Below are positions 1-5,857 of a DNA stretch of 7,309 bases, in pieces. The position numbers were made by a program, and so were the translations under genes. How positions within the stretch are numbered: position 1 is the first letter of the stretch; the number at the start of each line of letters is the position of its first letter. The notes below the pieces were generated by a model that saw only the letters and a list, made by a program, of their open reading frames with translations, did no database searches and was not told the origin of the DNA. The DNA is from Candidatus Falkowiibacteriota bacterium (GTDB lineage: Bacteria > Patescibacteriota > Patescibacteriia > CAIXNZ01), in NCBI GenBank assembly GCA_903920975.1, contig CAIXNZ010000128.1:1-7309 (forward strand), in the 5' to 3' direction.

Positions 1-106
1 ATATAATAAAATAAATAAAATCAGCTAATTGTGCTAAACATTGTCAATTTATTTTTAACTTGTTAAGCTTAATAAAGCAACGAGTTTATTAAAAAGATTA
101 AAAAAT
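1..106 (+). promoter_or_regulatory. Upstream region of the response regulator gene (weak promoter candidates)
   Basis: This AT-rich stretch should hold the promoter of the regulator gene, but no single promoter stands out. Seen: a TATAAT at 2-7 whose -35 region would lie outside the window; a TTGTCA at 41-46 (5 of 6 to the -35 consensus) with only a poor -10 (TAAGCT, 64-69) at 17 bp; and a small inverted repeat TTAAC-TT-GTTAA at 55-66 that could be an operator. There is no Shine-Dalgarno before the ATG at 107. The assignment is tentative. Confidence 0.25.
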
Positions 107-781
107 ATGAAGATTTTAATTATTGAGGATGAAAATGACATTGCCAGTTTTGTGAAAAAGGGCCTGCAAGCCGAGCATTTTACAGTTGATGTAGCGGCCA
201 ATGGCAAAGATGGCATTTATTTGGGTTTAACAAATGATTATGATTTGGTGGTTTTGGATATGCGTTTGCCTGATATTTATGGCCTGGAAGTTTTTAAAAA
301 AATAAGAGAAGGCAAGCCAAAGCTGCCAATTATGATTTTGACAGTGGAGAGCGAGGTGAAAAAGAAAGTTGAAGCTTTTGATTTGGGCGTCAATGACTAT
401 TTAACCAAGCCCTTTGCCATAGAAGAGCTTATTGTCAGAATCAGAGCGCTTTTAAATAGGAATAATTTAGACGGCAGCCTGACCATACTTAAAATTGGCG
501 ACTTGGAAATGGATTTAAAAACCCATGAGGTGAAAAGAGGGGATAAAAAAATTGATTTGAGGCATCGGGAATTTGATCTTTTGGAATATTTAATTAGAAA
601 TCCCAATATTGTTATGACGCGCAGTATGATTCTGGAACATGTCTGGGATATGAATGTTGATCCATTCACTAATACCGTGGACGTGCATATACGGTATTTG
701 AGAAAAAAAATTGATGATGATTTTAAGAAAAAGTTAATAAAAACTATTCACGGCAGCGGCTATAAGATTTCAACAGATTAA
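107..781 (+). CDS. OmpR/PhoB-family two-component response regulator
   Basis: This is a DNA-binding response regulator of 224 residues, the usual length of the OmpR family. The receiver domain (about 1-118) has the acidic pocket E7/D8, the phospho-accepting D51 in VVLDMRLPD, the switch threonine T79 and K101 in the TKPF motif. The winged-helix domain (about 126-224) contains the typical REFDLLEYL helix, a VWD motif, the recognition-helix region TNTVDVHIRYLRKKID and the terminal GSGYKI hairpin. By family knowledge it is phosphorylated by a sensor kinase and then binds direct repeats near promoters. No kinase gene is adjacent; the nearest lies about 2.1 kb downstream, beyond three metabolic genes, and is the natural candidate partner. 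The start is the first ATG of the frame and matches the family N-terminus exactly. No Shine-Dalgarno is visible. The specific stimulus and targets cannot be read from the sequence. Confidence 0.95.
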   Translation: MKILIIEDENDIASFVKKGLQAEHFTVDVAANGKDGIYLGLTNDYDLVVLDMRLPDIYGLEVFKKIREGKPKLPIMILTVESEVKKKVEAFDLGVNDYLTKPFAIEELIVRIRALLNRNNLDGSLTILKIGDLEMDLKTHEVKRGDKKIDLRHREFDLLEYLIRNPNIVMTRSMILEHVWDMNVDPFTNTVDVHIRYLRKKIDDDFKKKLIKTIHGSGYKISTD

Positions 782-782
782 T

Positions 783-834
783 TTAATCTTTTCTTAATCT
801 TTTGCTTAATCAGGTTTAATTTTTAACTTATAAT
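783..834 (+). promoter_or_regulatory. Promoter with three phased TTAATC repeats, candidate response-regulator box
   Basis: A consensus TATAAT lies at 829-834. Three TTAATC copies begin at 783, 794 and 806, that is at 11 and 12 bp steps, about one helical turn each. The third copy occupies 806-811, exactly 17 bp before the -10 box, where a -35 element would be; as a -35 it matches the consensus poorly (3 of 6). Direct repeats at about 11 bp that replace a weak -35 are the usual layout of promoters activated by OmpR/PhoB-type regulators, and such a regulator gene ends 1 bp before this region. The promoter would transcribe the methyltransferase and decarboxylase genes. The repeats and spacing are seen; the regulator assignment is inferred. 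Confidence 0.55.
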
Positions 835-849
835 AGTTTAATCATAAAT

Positions 850-884
850 AAATTATCCTTTAATTAGGGGATAATTTTATTTTT
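850..884 (+). promoter_or_regulatory. Hairpin with T-rich tail: 5'-leader element or weak terminator
   Basis: AAATTATCC (850-858) pairs perfectly with GGATAATTT (869-877), extended by two G-T wobbles towards a six-base loop, and is followed by a T-rich run to 884. It could be the intrinsic terminator of the regulator gene. If the TATAAT at 829-834 is used, transcription starts near 841 and this hairpin is at the extreme 5' end of the methyltransferase mRNA, where it could act as an attenuator or stabiliser. The AGGGG inside it is too far (24 bases) from the ATG at 895 to be its ribosome site. Confidence 0.4.
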
Positions 885-894
885 AATATTTATT

Positions 895-1572
895 ATGGGG
901 GGGGATAAATTTAATCCAAATGATTTTACTTATCAGACTAGAATCAATATTGGTTTTAATAATATAAAAGGCAAGTGGTCATCTGCTCAAGCTGAATTTT
1001 CTGATAATAGCCTGAGAATTTGCGGGCATCCTGTTATGGAGCGCTGGGAAGACAACTATATGAAGACGCTGGCTGACATTGCCACTTTTAATGGAGGGGT
1101 TATCCTGGAAGTTGGTTTTGGCCTGGGCATATCAGCTACATATATTCAAAAAAATAAGATAGTCAGGCATATCATAATTGAAGCAAACTGTGATGTTTTT
1201 CAAAAAGCCAAATGTTTTGCCCAAAACGCCAGATATCCTGTGCAGTTAATTTTTAGCTTTTGGGAAGACTGCATAAGTAAAATGGATGATGAAATTTTAG
1301 ACGGAATTTTATTTGATACTTATCCGCTTCAGGCAAATGAAATTCATAAAAATCATTTTAATTTTTTTAATGAGGCTTACAGATTATTAAAAAATGGCGG
1401 AGTCTTTACTTATTATTCAGATGAAATAAATGATTTTAGCCAAGAACATTTAAAATTTTTGGCTGAGGCGGGATTTAAAAAAATTAGCAGCAGGGTCTGC
1501 GAAGTTAAGCCACCCGCTGATTGTCAATATTGGCAAAATAACACCATTTTAGCTCCAATAATTATCAAATAA
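895..1572 (+). CDS. Guanidinoacetate N-methyltransferase-like class I SAM methyltransferase
   Basis: This 225-residue Rossmann-fold methyltransferase resembles animal guanidinoacetate N-methyltransferase (GAMT), which makes creatine. Shared blocks in order are VMERWE (47-52), LEVGFG (71-76, the SAM-binding glycine motif), IIE.N..VFQ (94-103), WED (123-125), DGILFDTYPL (136-145), FNF (155-157), RLLKNGGVFTYY (163-174) and PPADCQY (206-212). E52 and D141 align with the glutamate and aspartate that hold the guanidinium group in rat GAMT (Glu45 and Asp134), so a guanidino substrate is likely. The segment between TYY and the PPADC motif is shorter than in animal GAMT, so guanidinoacetate itself is not assured. 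The ATG at 895 is the only in-frame ATG before the conserved blocks; no Shine-Dalgarno precedes it. The next gene starts 4 nt after the stop, so the two are almost certainly co-transcribed. Family call is firm; the exact substrate is open. Confidence 0.85.
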   Translation: MGGDKFNPNDFTYQTRINIGFNNIKGKWSSAQAEFSDNSLRICGHPVMERWEDNYMKTLADIATFNGGVILEVGFGLGISATYIQKNKIVRHIIIEANCDVFQKAKCFAQNARYPVQLIFSFWEDCISKMDDEILDGILFDTYPLQANEIHKNHFNFFNEAYRLLKNGGVFTYYSDEINDFSQEHLKFLAEAGFKKISSRVCEVKPPADCQYWQNNTILAPIIIK

Positions 1573-1576
1573 ATAT

Positions 1577-1987
1577 ATGAGTCAGGCTAGAAAATTGACC
1601 CCAAAGATCAGAAATTATGGCTTACACCTTACTTTGGACGGATATGGGGCTAACTCAGACAAGCTTAATGATATTGCTTTGTTATTTGAGACTTTAAACA
1701 CACTGCCAGCCAAGATAGGCATGAACAAAATTGGCTTTCCGCAAATTGCTCAGTTTAAAGATAAAGAAATTTTTGGCATCTCCGGCATTATGATGATTGT
1801 GGAATCTCATATTAGTATTCACACCTATCCCAAAAAAAAATTTATCAGCGCCGATGTTTATTCCTGCAAAAATTTTAATTATCAAGTAGTAGTTAAACAT
1901 TTAAAAAAAATTTATCGAATAAAAAAGTTAGAAATAAATGTTATTGACAGGGGCAAAAATTTTCCTGTCAATAATTTTTCCATATAG
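1577..1987 (+). CDS. speH: S-adenosylmethionine decarboxylase proenzyme (pyruvoyl type, bacterial class)
   Basis: This 136-residue protein is the small bacterial/archaeal AdoMet decarboxylase proenzyme, which cleaves itself and converts the new N-terminal serine into the pyruvoyl cofactor. It makes decarboxylated SAM, the aminopropyl donor for polyamines. The signature is VESHISIHTYP (75-85): cleavage is expected between E76 and S77, with S77 becoming the pyruvoyl group. H82, C97 (in ADVYSC) and S69 sit at the same distances from S77 as the processing and catalytic residues H68, C83 and S55 from S63 in the Thermotoga maritima enzyme, so it looks active. The N-terminal YGLHLTLDGYG block is also typical. 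It starts 4 nt after the methyltransferase stop without a Shine-Dalgarno, suggesting translational coupling. No spermidine synthase gene is present in the window. The symbol speD is also used for this family. Confidence 0.95.
   Translation: MSQARKLTPKIRNYGLHLTLDGYGANSDKLNDIALLFETLNTLPAKIGMNKIGFPQIAQFKDKEIFGISGIMMIVESHISIHTYPKKKFISADVYSCKNFNYQVVVKHLKKIYRIKKLEINVIDRGKNFPVNNFSI
1941..1979 (+). terminator. Terminator-like hairpin inside the 3' end of the decarboxylase gene
   Basis: TTATTGACAGG (1941-1951) and CCTGTCAATAA (1964-1974) form a perfect 11-bp stem with a 12-base loop, followed directly by five T (1975-1979). This is the form of an intrinsic terminator, although the stem is AT-rich and the loop long. 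It lies inside the last codons of the decarboxylase gene, so ribosomes could keep it from folding; it may end part of the transcripts before the downstream GNAT-like gene. Confidence 0.5.
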
Positions 1988-2037
1988 GTTGTCCTTTGAA
2001 AGGGGGAGAAAAATATCTGTTTGTAACGCAAAAAAGT

Positions 2038-2071
2038 CCGTTTCAGCAAAAATAGAAACGGCTAAGGGAGG
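2038..2071 (+). promoter_or_regulatory. Leader hairpin and strong Shine-Dalgarno of the GNAT-like gene
   Basis: CCGTTTC (2038-2044) pairs perfectly with GAAACGG (2055-2061) around a ten-base loop. Four bases later comes AGGGAGG (2065-2071), a strong ribosome binding site 5 nt before the ATG at 2077. This is the only canonical Shine-Dalgarno in the window. The 89-nt space (1988-2076) is richer in G than its surroundings and includes a G5 run near 2000. I recognise no known riboswitch class, and no convincing -10 box is visible in it. Confidence 0.45.
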
Positions 2072-2076
2072 AAAAA

Positions 2077-2742
2077 ATGGGAGACCAAAATCAAGTGGGG
2101 GGAAATGGAAAAAAAATAATAATGGCTGAAGGCGATTTGCGCATTGAAACAGCCTGCCAGATTTTAGACCAAAAATTTCAGGAGGAGTTGTGGTCGCTTC
2201 TGGAAAAGGCCAAGACCTTTACTGACTTGCTTTCTCCATGGAGACAGAATTTAAACCATGATGAATTCATTGAAAGAGTTAGACACCAAGACACGCTGTT
2301 ATTTTTAATGTACGAGGGTGATCAGCTTATTGGTTTTACTTTTAATACTAATAATTTGGAATTAGCCCCCTGGCTAAATCTGAAATTTTTTAAGCACAAT
2401 TGCCCTCGTTTGTTTGAGCAAAGGTTGATTTGGTGCAATATCGGCATGACTATTCGTTTGGACAAACAAAAAGGTGGTTATTTGAAGAAACTGCTTACCG
2501 AAACGTATCATTTTGGGACTTCCGAGGGAAGAATCATGATAGTTGATCATTCCTGGAGAATGCTGGGCTTACGGAATTTGGCCAAACTTATGGTCAAATT
2601 CGGTAGTCTGCGGAAAAACAGAAATTTTCAGTTTAGAATTTACGAAATGCAAATATTCACTGTTTTTTGGGTTCTTGATGAAATAAATACTAAAGATGAT
2701 CTGGACGGTCTATTAGTAGAGAAGCCTTTGTTTGAAACATAA
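2077..2742 (+). CDS. Divergent GNAT-like N-acetyltransferase (tentative)
   Basis: This is a 221-residue soluble protein with no membrane segment. Parts follow the GNAT order: a strand pair LLFLMYEGDQLIGFTF (74-89), a strand IWCNIGMTIRL (118-128), an acetyl-CoA loop/helix candidate KQKGGYLKKLLTE (130-142), and a strand plus helix IMIVDHSWRMLGLRNLAKLMVKFG (153-176), like the late GNAT segment in which a helix precedes a closing loop. The loop only loosely matches the usual Q/R-x-x-G-x-G/A. The start at 2077 is chosen for the AGGGAGG site 5 nt before it; a second in-frame ATG at 2122 (residue 16) would remove a low-complexity N-terminus. The gene follows the decarboxylase and ends 22 bp before a terminator, so it is probably the last gene of the unit. 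An acyl transfer to a polyamine or guanidino compound would fit the neighbours but is only inferred. Confidence 0.55.
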   Translation: MGDQNQVGGNGKKIIMAEGDLRIETACQILDQKFQEELWSLLEKAKTFTDLLSPWRQNLNHDEFIERVRHQDTLLFLMYEGDQLIGFTFNTNNLELAPWLNLKFFKHNCPRLFEQRLIWCNIGMTIRLDKQKGGYLKKLLTETYHFGTSEGRIMIVDHSWRMLGLRNLAKLMVKFGSLRKNRNFQFRIYEMQIFTVFWVLDEINTKDDLDGLLVEKPLFET

Positions 2743-2764
2743 AAAGGCTTGTTCATGAAATAAT

Positions 2765-2790
2765 AAAGGTAACGTAACGTTACCTTTTTT
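2765..2790 (+). terminator. Rho-independent terminator
   Basis: AAAGGTAACG (2765-2774) and its perfect reverse complement CGTTACCTTT (2778-2787) form a 10-bp stem with a TAA loop, ending in six T (2785-2790). It lies 22 bp after the stop of the GNAT-like gene and separates that unit from the kinase operon. The A run on the left arm could allow some function on the other strand too. Confidence 0.9.
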
Positions 2791-2834
2791 AAAAGTAAAT
2801 TTGTAATATATGAGATATTATTCTAAGATGGTTG

Positions 2835-2840
2835 TATAAT
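2835..2840 (+). promoter_or_regulatory. Candidate -10 box of the histidine kinase operon
   Basis: A consensus TATAAT lies 38 bp before the kinase ATG, just after the preceding terminator, which is where a promoter is needed. No acceptable -35 is seen at 16-18 bp; a TTGTAA at 2801-2806 is too distant. The resulting leader of about 32 nt has no Shine-Dalgarno. No TTAATC repeats like those at 783-811 are seen here. Confidence 0.4.
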
Positions 2841-2878
2841 AAAAATAGATTAATTTATAGATTGAAATTATCAAATTT

Positions 2879-3835
2879 ATGTATATTTTTACTGTAACTG
2901 GTTTTATCATTTCCTTCCTTAATTTATGCCTTTGCATCTTCATATTAAAAAGGAAATGGCACGATTTTTTGGGCAGATATTTGGGTCTGTGTATATTATT
3001 TGCTTCTTTTTGGTTAGGAGCGAACGCTTTGGCCGATATTTCCCGATCAGCAGTAGATGTTGTTTTGTGCAGCGATATTGCCGTTATTACTGGATTATTT
3101 AGCATAAGTTTTTACCTTTGCTTTATTGAAAGGTATATTGATAATAAACAAATTTCTAAAATCAAATTATTATTTTTTTTCGTCCCCTGTCTAATTATCG
3201 CATTATTGTATTTTACTAAACTAGGTAGCAGCGAGGTATATTTCTTTTCCGATAAACCAGCCCAAATAACACCGCCGAATTTATATTACCTGGCTCTAAT
3301 GTTTGTATTATTTTGGCTAATTTATGGGAGTGTTAAGCTATCAAAAAAATTTAAGGTTGCAGATTCTTTGGGTAAAATCCAAATCAAACTCATGGCGGCT
3401 GGGTTTATACTAACTATTATAGGGGGAATTACTTTTGATTTAATCATGCCGATGCTGGGGGAATTAAGATTTTATAATTTTGGTCCACAATTTTCGGTAT
3501 TTTTAATAGGTTTTACATCATATGCCATTTTAAGGCATCGCTTATTGGATTTTCGAATAGTCATCCAAAAAAGTTTGTTGTATTCTGCGACCTTTGCCGT
3601 ATTTTTTTGTTTTTATTTATTTTTCTTCTATGTTTTAGGTAAAGTTTTAAATTTAATATTTTTAACGCCAGAAGTCAGCTCAATTGTTTCTGCTGGCTTG
3701 GTGATTATCTTTTACTCGCGTTTACGGTTATTCTTTTTAAAAATAACTGATAAATTTTTGTACCGCTATCCATATAATCCCCCATCAGGTTTTAAAAGAA
3801 ATAAGCGAAAAATGCAGTTCCAAGATAGATTATGA
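2879..3835 (+). CDS. Membrane sensor part of a split histidine kinase (7TM-type N-terminal region)
   Basis: This is the N-terminal, membrane-embedded part of a sensor histidine kinase, 318 residues as read. About eight or nine hydrophobic segments are visible (roughly 4-23, 33-52, 62-82, 97-113, 134-151, 167-187, 205-218, 234-256, 266-282). The block around GPQFSVFLIGFTSYAILRHR followed by LLDFRIVIQ is typical of the N-terminal 7TM region of histidine kinases. The motif DKFLYRYPYN (291-300) normally marks the exit from the membrane into a cytoplasmic GAF domain. Here the frame changes at the C5 run at 3779-3783, and the last 17 residues (from about residue 302) are out-of-frame and resemble nothing. 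Without one C the protein reads on into the kinase fragment downstream. Read literally, this fragment has no catalytic domain. The start is the first ATG after the terminator and gives a sensible first membrane helix. Confidence 0.8.
   Translation: MYIFTVTGFIISFLNLCLCIFILKRKWHDFLGRYLGLCILFASFWLGANALADISRSAVDVVLCSDIAVITGLFSISFYLCFIERYIDNKQISKIKLLFFFVPCLIIALLYFTKLGSSEVYFFSDKPAQITPPNLYYLALMFVLFWLIYGSVKLSKKFKVADSLGKIQIKLMAAGFILTIIGGITFDLIMPMLGELRFYNFGPQFSVFLIGFTSYAILRHRLLDFRIVIQKSLLYSATFAVFFCFYLFFFYVLGKVLNLIFLTPEVSSIVSAGLVIIFYSRLRLFFLKITDKFLYRYPYNPPSGFKRNKRKMQFQDRL
3779..3783 (+). other. Frameshift site (C5 run) splitting the histidine kinase
   Basis: Upstream, the frame encodes YRYPYN and then PPSGF. 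Dropping one C from the run gives N-P-H-Q-V-L-K-E-I-S-E-K-C-S-S-K-I-D, which continues without a stop into the GAF-HisKA-HATPase frame and matches the usual linker after the membrane region. The upstream frame stops at 3833-3835, and the downstream frame has stop codons shortly before 3760, so the shift must lie between these points. A combined protein of about 717 residues results. It may be an assembly error, a mutation, or a +1 slip on CCC-C. Confidence 0.85.
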
Positions 3836-3851
3836 TGATTATTTCCAATAC

Positions 3852-5033
3852 TTGATAGATATTATTGAAAGCACGATTAAAATAAATAAAATTTTATTTA
3901 TTTTGCTAGATGGCAAACAGATAGTGCGTATACAAAACCACAATTTTAGCCGAAGATTGATCGCGTCTTTGAGGAAACAAAATGATATCCCTGATGATTT
4001 ATATGATTATTTTACTAAATATAGGCACAAAGCACTTTTTGACGGCGAATACCTAATTCTGGGCACAATATTAGATAATAACCAATATTATTCAGATAGT
4101 ATCAGAAGCTTCGTAAAATTCGGCGTCAGTTTATTTTTACCGATTTACAATAAACATAAATTAGCGGGTTTCATTTTTCTGGGGCCGAAGCTTTCGGGCG
4201 AGGCTTATTACCCGCAAGATCTGCGGCTTTTTGACGAGCTGATTGACAACATCAGCTTATCTTTTGAAAATATTAATTTATATCAGGAAATTAAAAAGCA
4301 TACCATGTCCCTGGAAACAAAAATTCAGCAAAGAACAAAGGAATTGTGCGAACAAAATGAAAATCAAACTCGTCTAATGGCTGATATTTCCCATGAATTA
4401 CAGACTCCGCTGGCGATTTTGAAGGGTAATTTAAGCCTAATTAATCAGAAAAAATTAAAACACAAAGATAAAGAAAAGGGTTTTTTGCGCATGGATCGTT
4501 CGGTTGACCGCCTATCCAATATCATCAAGGATTTAATTTTTTTGTCAAAAGTTGATGCTGGTATTATAAATTTAGAAAAAAATTATTTTGATTTAGGCCA
4601 ATTGGTAAGAGATGTTTATAATGATACCTTGATCTTGGCAGAAGATAAAAATATTAATTTTAAGGTAAAAATTCAAAAAGGCATCAATTTCTATGGCGAC
4701 CAAGAGAAAATACGAAGTTTGTTATTTAATTTAATTAGTAATGCCCTGAAATATACAACATCCGATAGGCATATTTACCTGAGTGTGGAGACGAATGAAC
4801 AGAATATCTATATAATAGTTAAAGATGAGGGCATTGGTATTTTGGCTAATGATATACCCAATATTTTCTCCCGATTTTACAGGATATATAATAATAATGT
4901 TGAAAAGGGTTCTGGTCTGGGTCTGGCAATCAGCAAATGGATTGTAGAAGCGCATCAAGGTAAAATTGAAGTTGAAAGCAAATTGGGCGAAGGCAGTATT
5001 TTTAAAGTAATTTTGCCTTTTAAAGATAGATAA
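3852..5033 (+). CDS. Catalytic part of the split histidine kinase (GAF, HisKA, HATPase)
   Basis: This is the cytoplasmic half of the sensor kinase. The frame is open from 3783; 3852 is a TTG with no ribosome site and is unlikely to be a natural start, since it lies inside the GAF domain. From that TTG, residues 1-145 form the GAF domain, followed by a coiled-coil linker (about 142-172) and HisKA with the phosphorylated H181 in ISHELQTP. The HATPase domain has the N box (N293, N297 in NLISNALKY), G1 box DEGIGI (325-330), F box FSRFYR (339-344) and G2 box GSGLGLAI (353-360). All kinase motifs are intact. The first in-frame ATG is at 4305, just before HisKA, and could yield a sensorless soluble kinase core. 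The likely role is autophosphorylation and transfer to a response regulator such as the one at the left of the window. The deacetylase gene begins 2 nt after the stop. Confidence 0.85.
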   Translation: MIDIIESTIKINKILFILLDGKQIVRIQNHNFSRRLIASLRKQNDIPDDLYDYFTKYRHKALFDGEYLILGTILDNNQYYSDSIRSFVKFGVSLFLPIYNKHKLAGFIFLGPKLSGEAYYPQDLRLFDELIDNISLSFENINLYQEIKKHTMSLETKIQQRTKELCEQNENQTRLMADISHELQTPLAILKGNLSLINQKKLKHKDKEKGFLRMDRSVDRLSNIIKDLIFLSKVDAGIINLEKNYFDLGQLVRDVYNDTLILAEDKNINFKVKIQKGINFYGDQEKIRSLLFNLISNALKYTTSDRHIYLSVETNEQNIYIIVKDEGIGILANDIPNIFSRFYRIYNNNVEKGSGLGLAISKWIVEAHQGKIEVESKLGEGSIFKVILPFKDR

Positions 5034-5035
5034 AA

Positions 5036-5857
5036 ATGAAATATAAAATACTATTTATTATTTTTGCGTTTTTATTTTTAACCTCTGCTATTATTTGGCA
5101 GATGTTTTATTATATACCGCAAAAAAATATTGCGATAAAATCAGAAGGTCAGCAAAAACAAACAATAGAATTAGGAGATCGAGTTTTTGCGCCCATTCTA
5201 GTTTTTCACCATATAAAAACTCCATCCAGATTCTTGGGCAAACTGGCAAACAATTTTTTCATTGACACTGAAAGTTTCGAAAAAATTATTCAGGTTTTAT
5301 TAAAAAATAGTTATCAACCGGTTTTTGTCAGTGAAATGGCAACATATTTGAAGAGCGGAGAAAAATTGCCTGACAATTTAATTGCCATTACTTTTGATGA
5401 CGGAAGTGAGGATTTTTACACTAATGCCTATCCGATTTTGGCAAAATATAATGTTAAATCATCTGTTTATCCGATCGTTGGCGCGCATACTGATAATTTT
5501 TTAACAGCAGAACAAATAGTTGAACTAGATAAAGGAGGATTAGTGGAATTTGGTTCTCATACATGGTCGCATCAATATATTACGCGTTTAAAAAAAGAAG
5601 ACCAATATCGCGAATTGAAGAGCGGCAAGGATTATTTGGAGAAATTGCTTAATAAAAAAATCGAAACCCTTTGTTATCCTTTTGGGCTTTATGACAAGGA
5701 GCTGGAGCAAATGGCCCTGGACATGGGTTATAAAATTGGTTTGAAATATAATTATAGTTTTTGGCAAGATCAGAATAATTTAATGGAAATGAGTAGGTTG
5801 GGTATAATGCCAAATGTTGATGTAATAAAACTTTTAGATAAAATGAGAAAAGAATAA
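5036..5857 (+). CDS. Membrane-anchored NodB-family polysaccharide deacetylase
   Basis: This 273-residue protein has one N-terminal hydrophobic segment (about 4-24) with no lipobox cysteine, so it is probably a signal anchor that leaves the enzyme outside the membrane. The NodB domain (about 51-240) shows VFHHI (56-60), the first motif TFDDG (119-123, with catalytic base D121 and metal ligand D122), the second motif GSHTWSH (173-179, metal ligands H175 and H179) and the third motif CYPFGLY (213-219). The late SRLGI block (253-257) holds R254. By family knowledge it removes acetyl groups from N-acetylated sugars in cell-wall or surface polysaccharides; the exact polymer is not evident. It starts 2 nt after the kinase stop with no Shine-Dalgarno, so it is co-transcribed and probably translationally coupled, which suggests that the kinase pathway concerns the cell surface. 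Confidence 0.9.
   Translation: MKYKILFIIFAFLFLTSAIIWQMFYYIPQKNIAIKSEGQQKQTIELGDRVFAPILVFHHIKTPSRFLGKLANNFFIDTESFEKIIQVLLKNSYQPVFVSEMATYLKSGEKLPDNLIAITFDDGSEDFYTNAYPILAKYNVKSSVYPIVGAHTDNFLTAEQIVELDKGGLVEFGSHTWSHQYITRLKKEDQYRELKSGKDYLEKLLNKKIETLCYPFGLYDKELEQMALDMGYKIGLKYNYSFWQDQNNLMEMSRLGIMPNVDVIKLLDKMRKE

Noticed and set aside
1988..2076. Known riboswitch (SAM, preQ1, guanidine) before the GNAT-like gene
   Set aside because: I could not match the conserved cores of these classes; only a simple 7-bp hairpin is supported.
1938..2129. Open frame of 63 codons across the decarboxylase end and the GNAT-like start
   Set aside because: It overlaps both genes in another frame, has a low-complexity lysine/glycine-rich product, no ribosome site and no recognisable motif.
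2077..2742. Reading the third metabolic gene as the missing spermidine synthase
   Set aside because: It lacks the glycine-rich SAM/dcSAM motif and the acidic aminopropyltransferase motifs; its pattern is closer to GNAT.
2818..3105. Minus-strand frame of 95 codons over the kinase start
   Set aside because: It is antisense to a clear membrane domain and has no recognisable protein features.
3779..3835. Programmed frameshift as the main explanation for the split kinase
   Set aside because: CCC-C can slip by +1, but no stimulating structure or in-frame stop right after the run is seen (the stop is about 50 nt away), so an indel is simpler.
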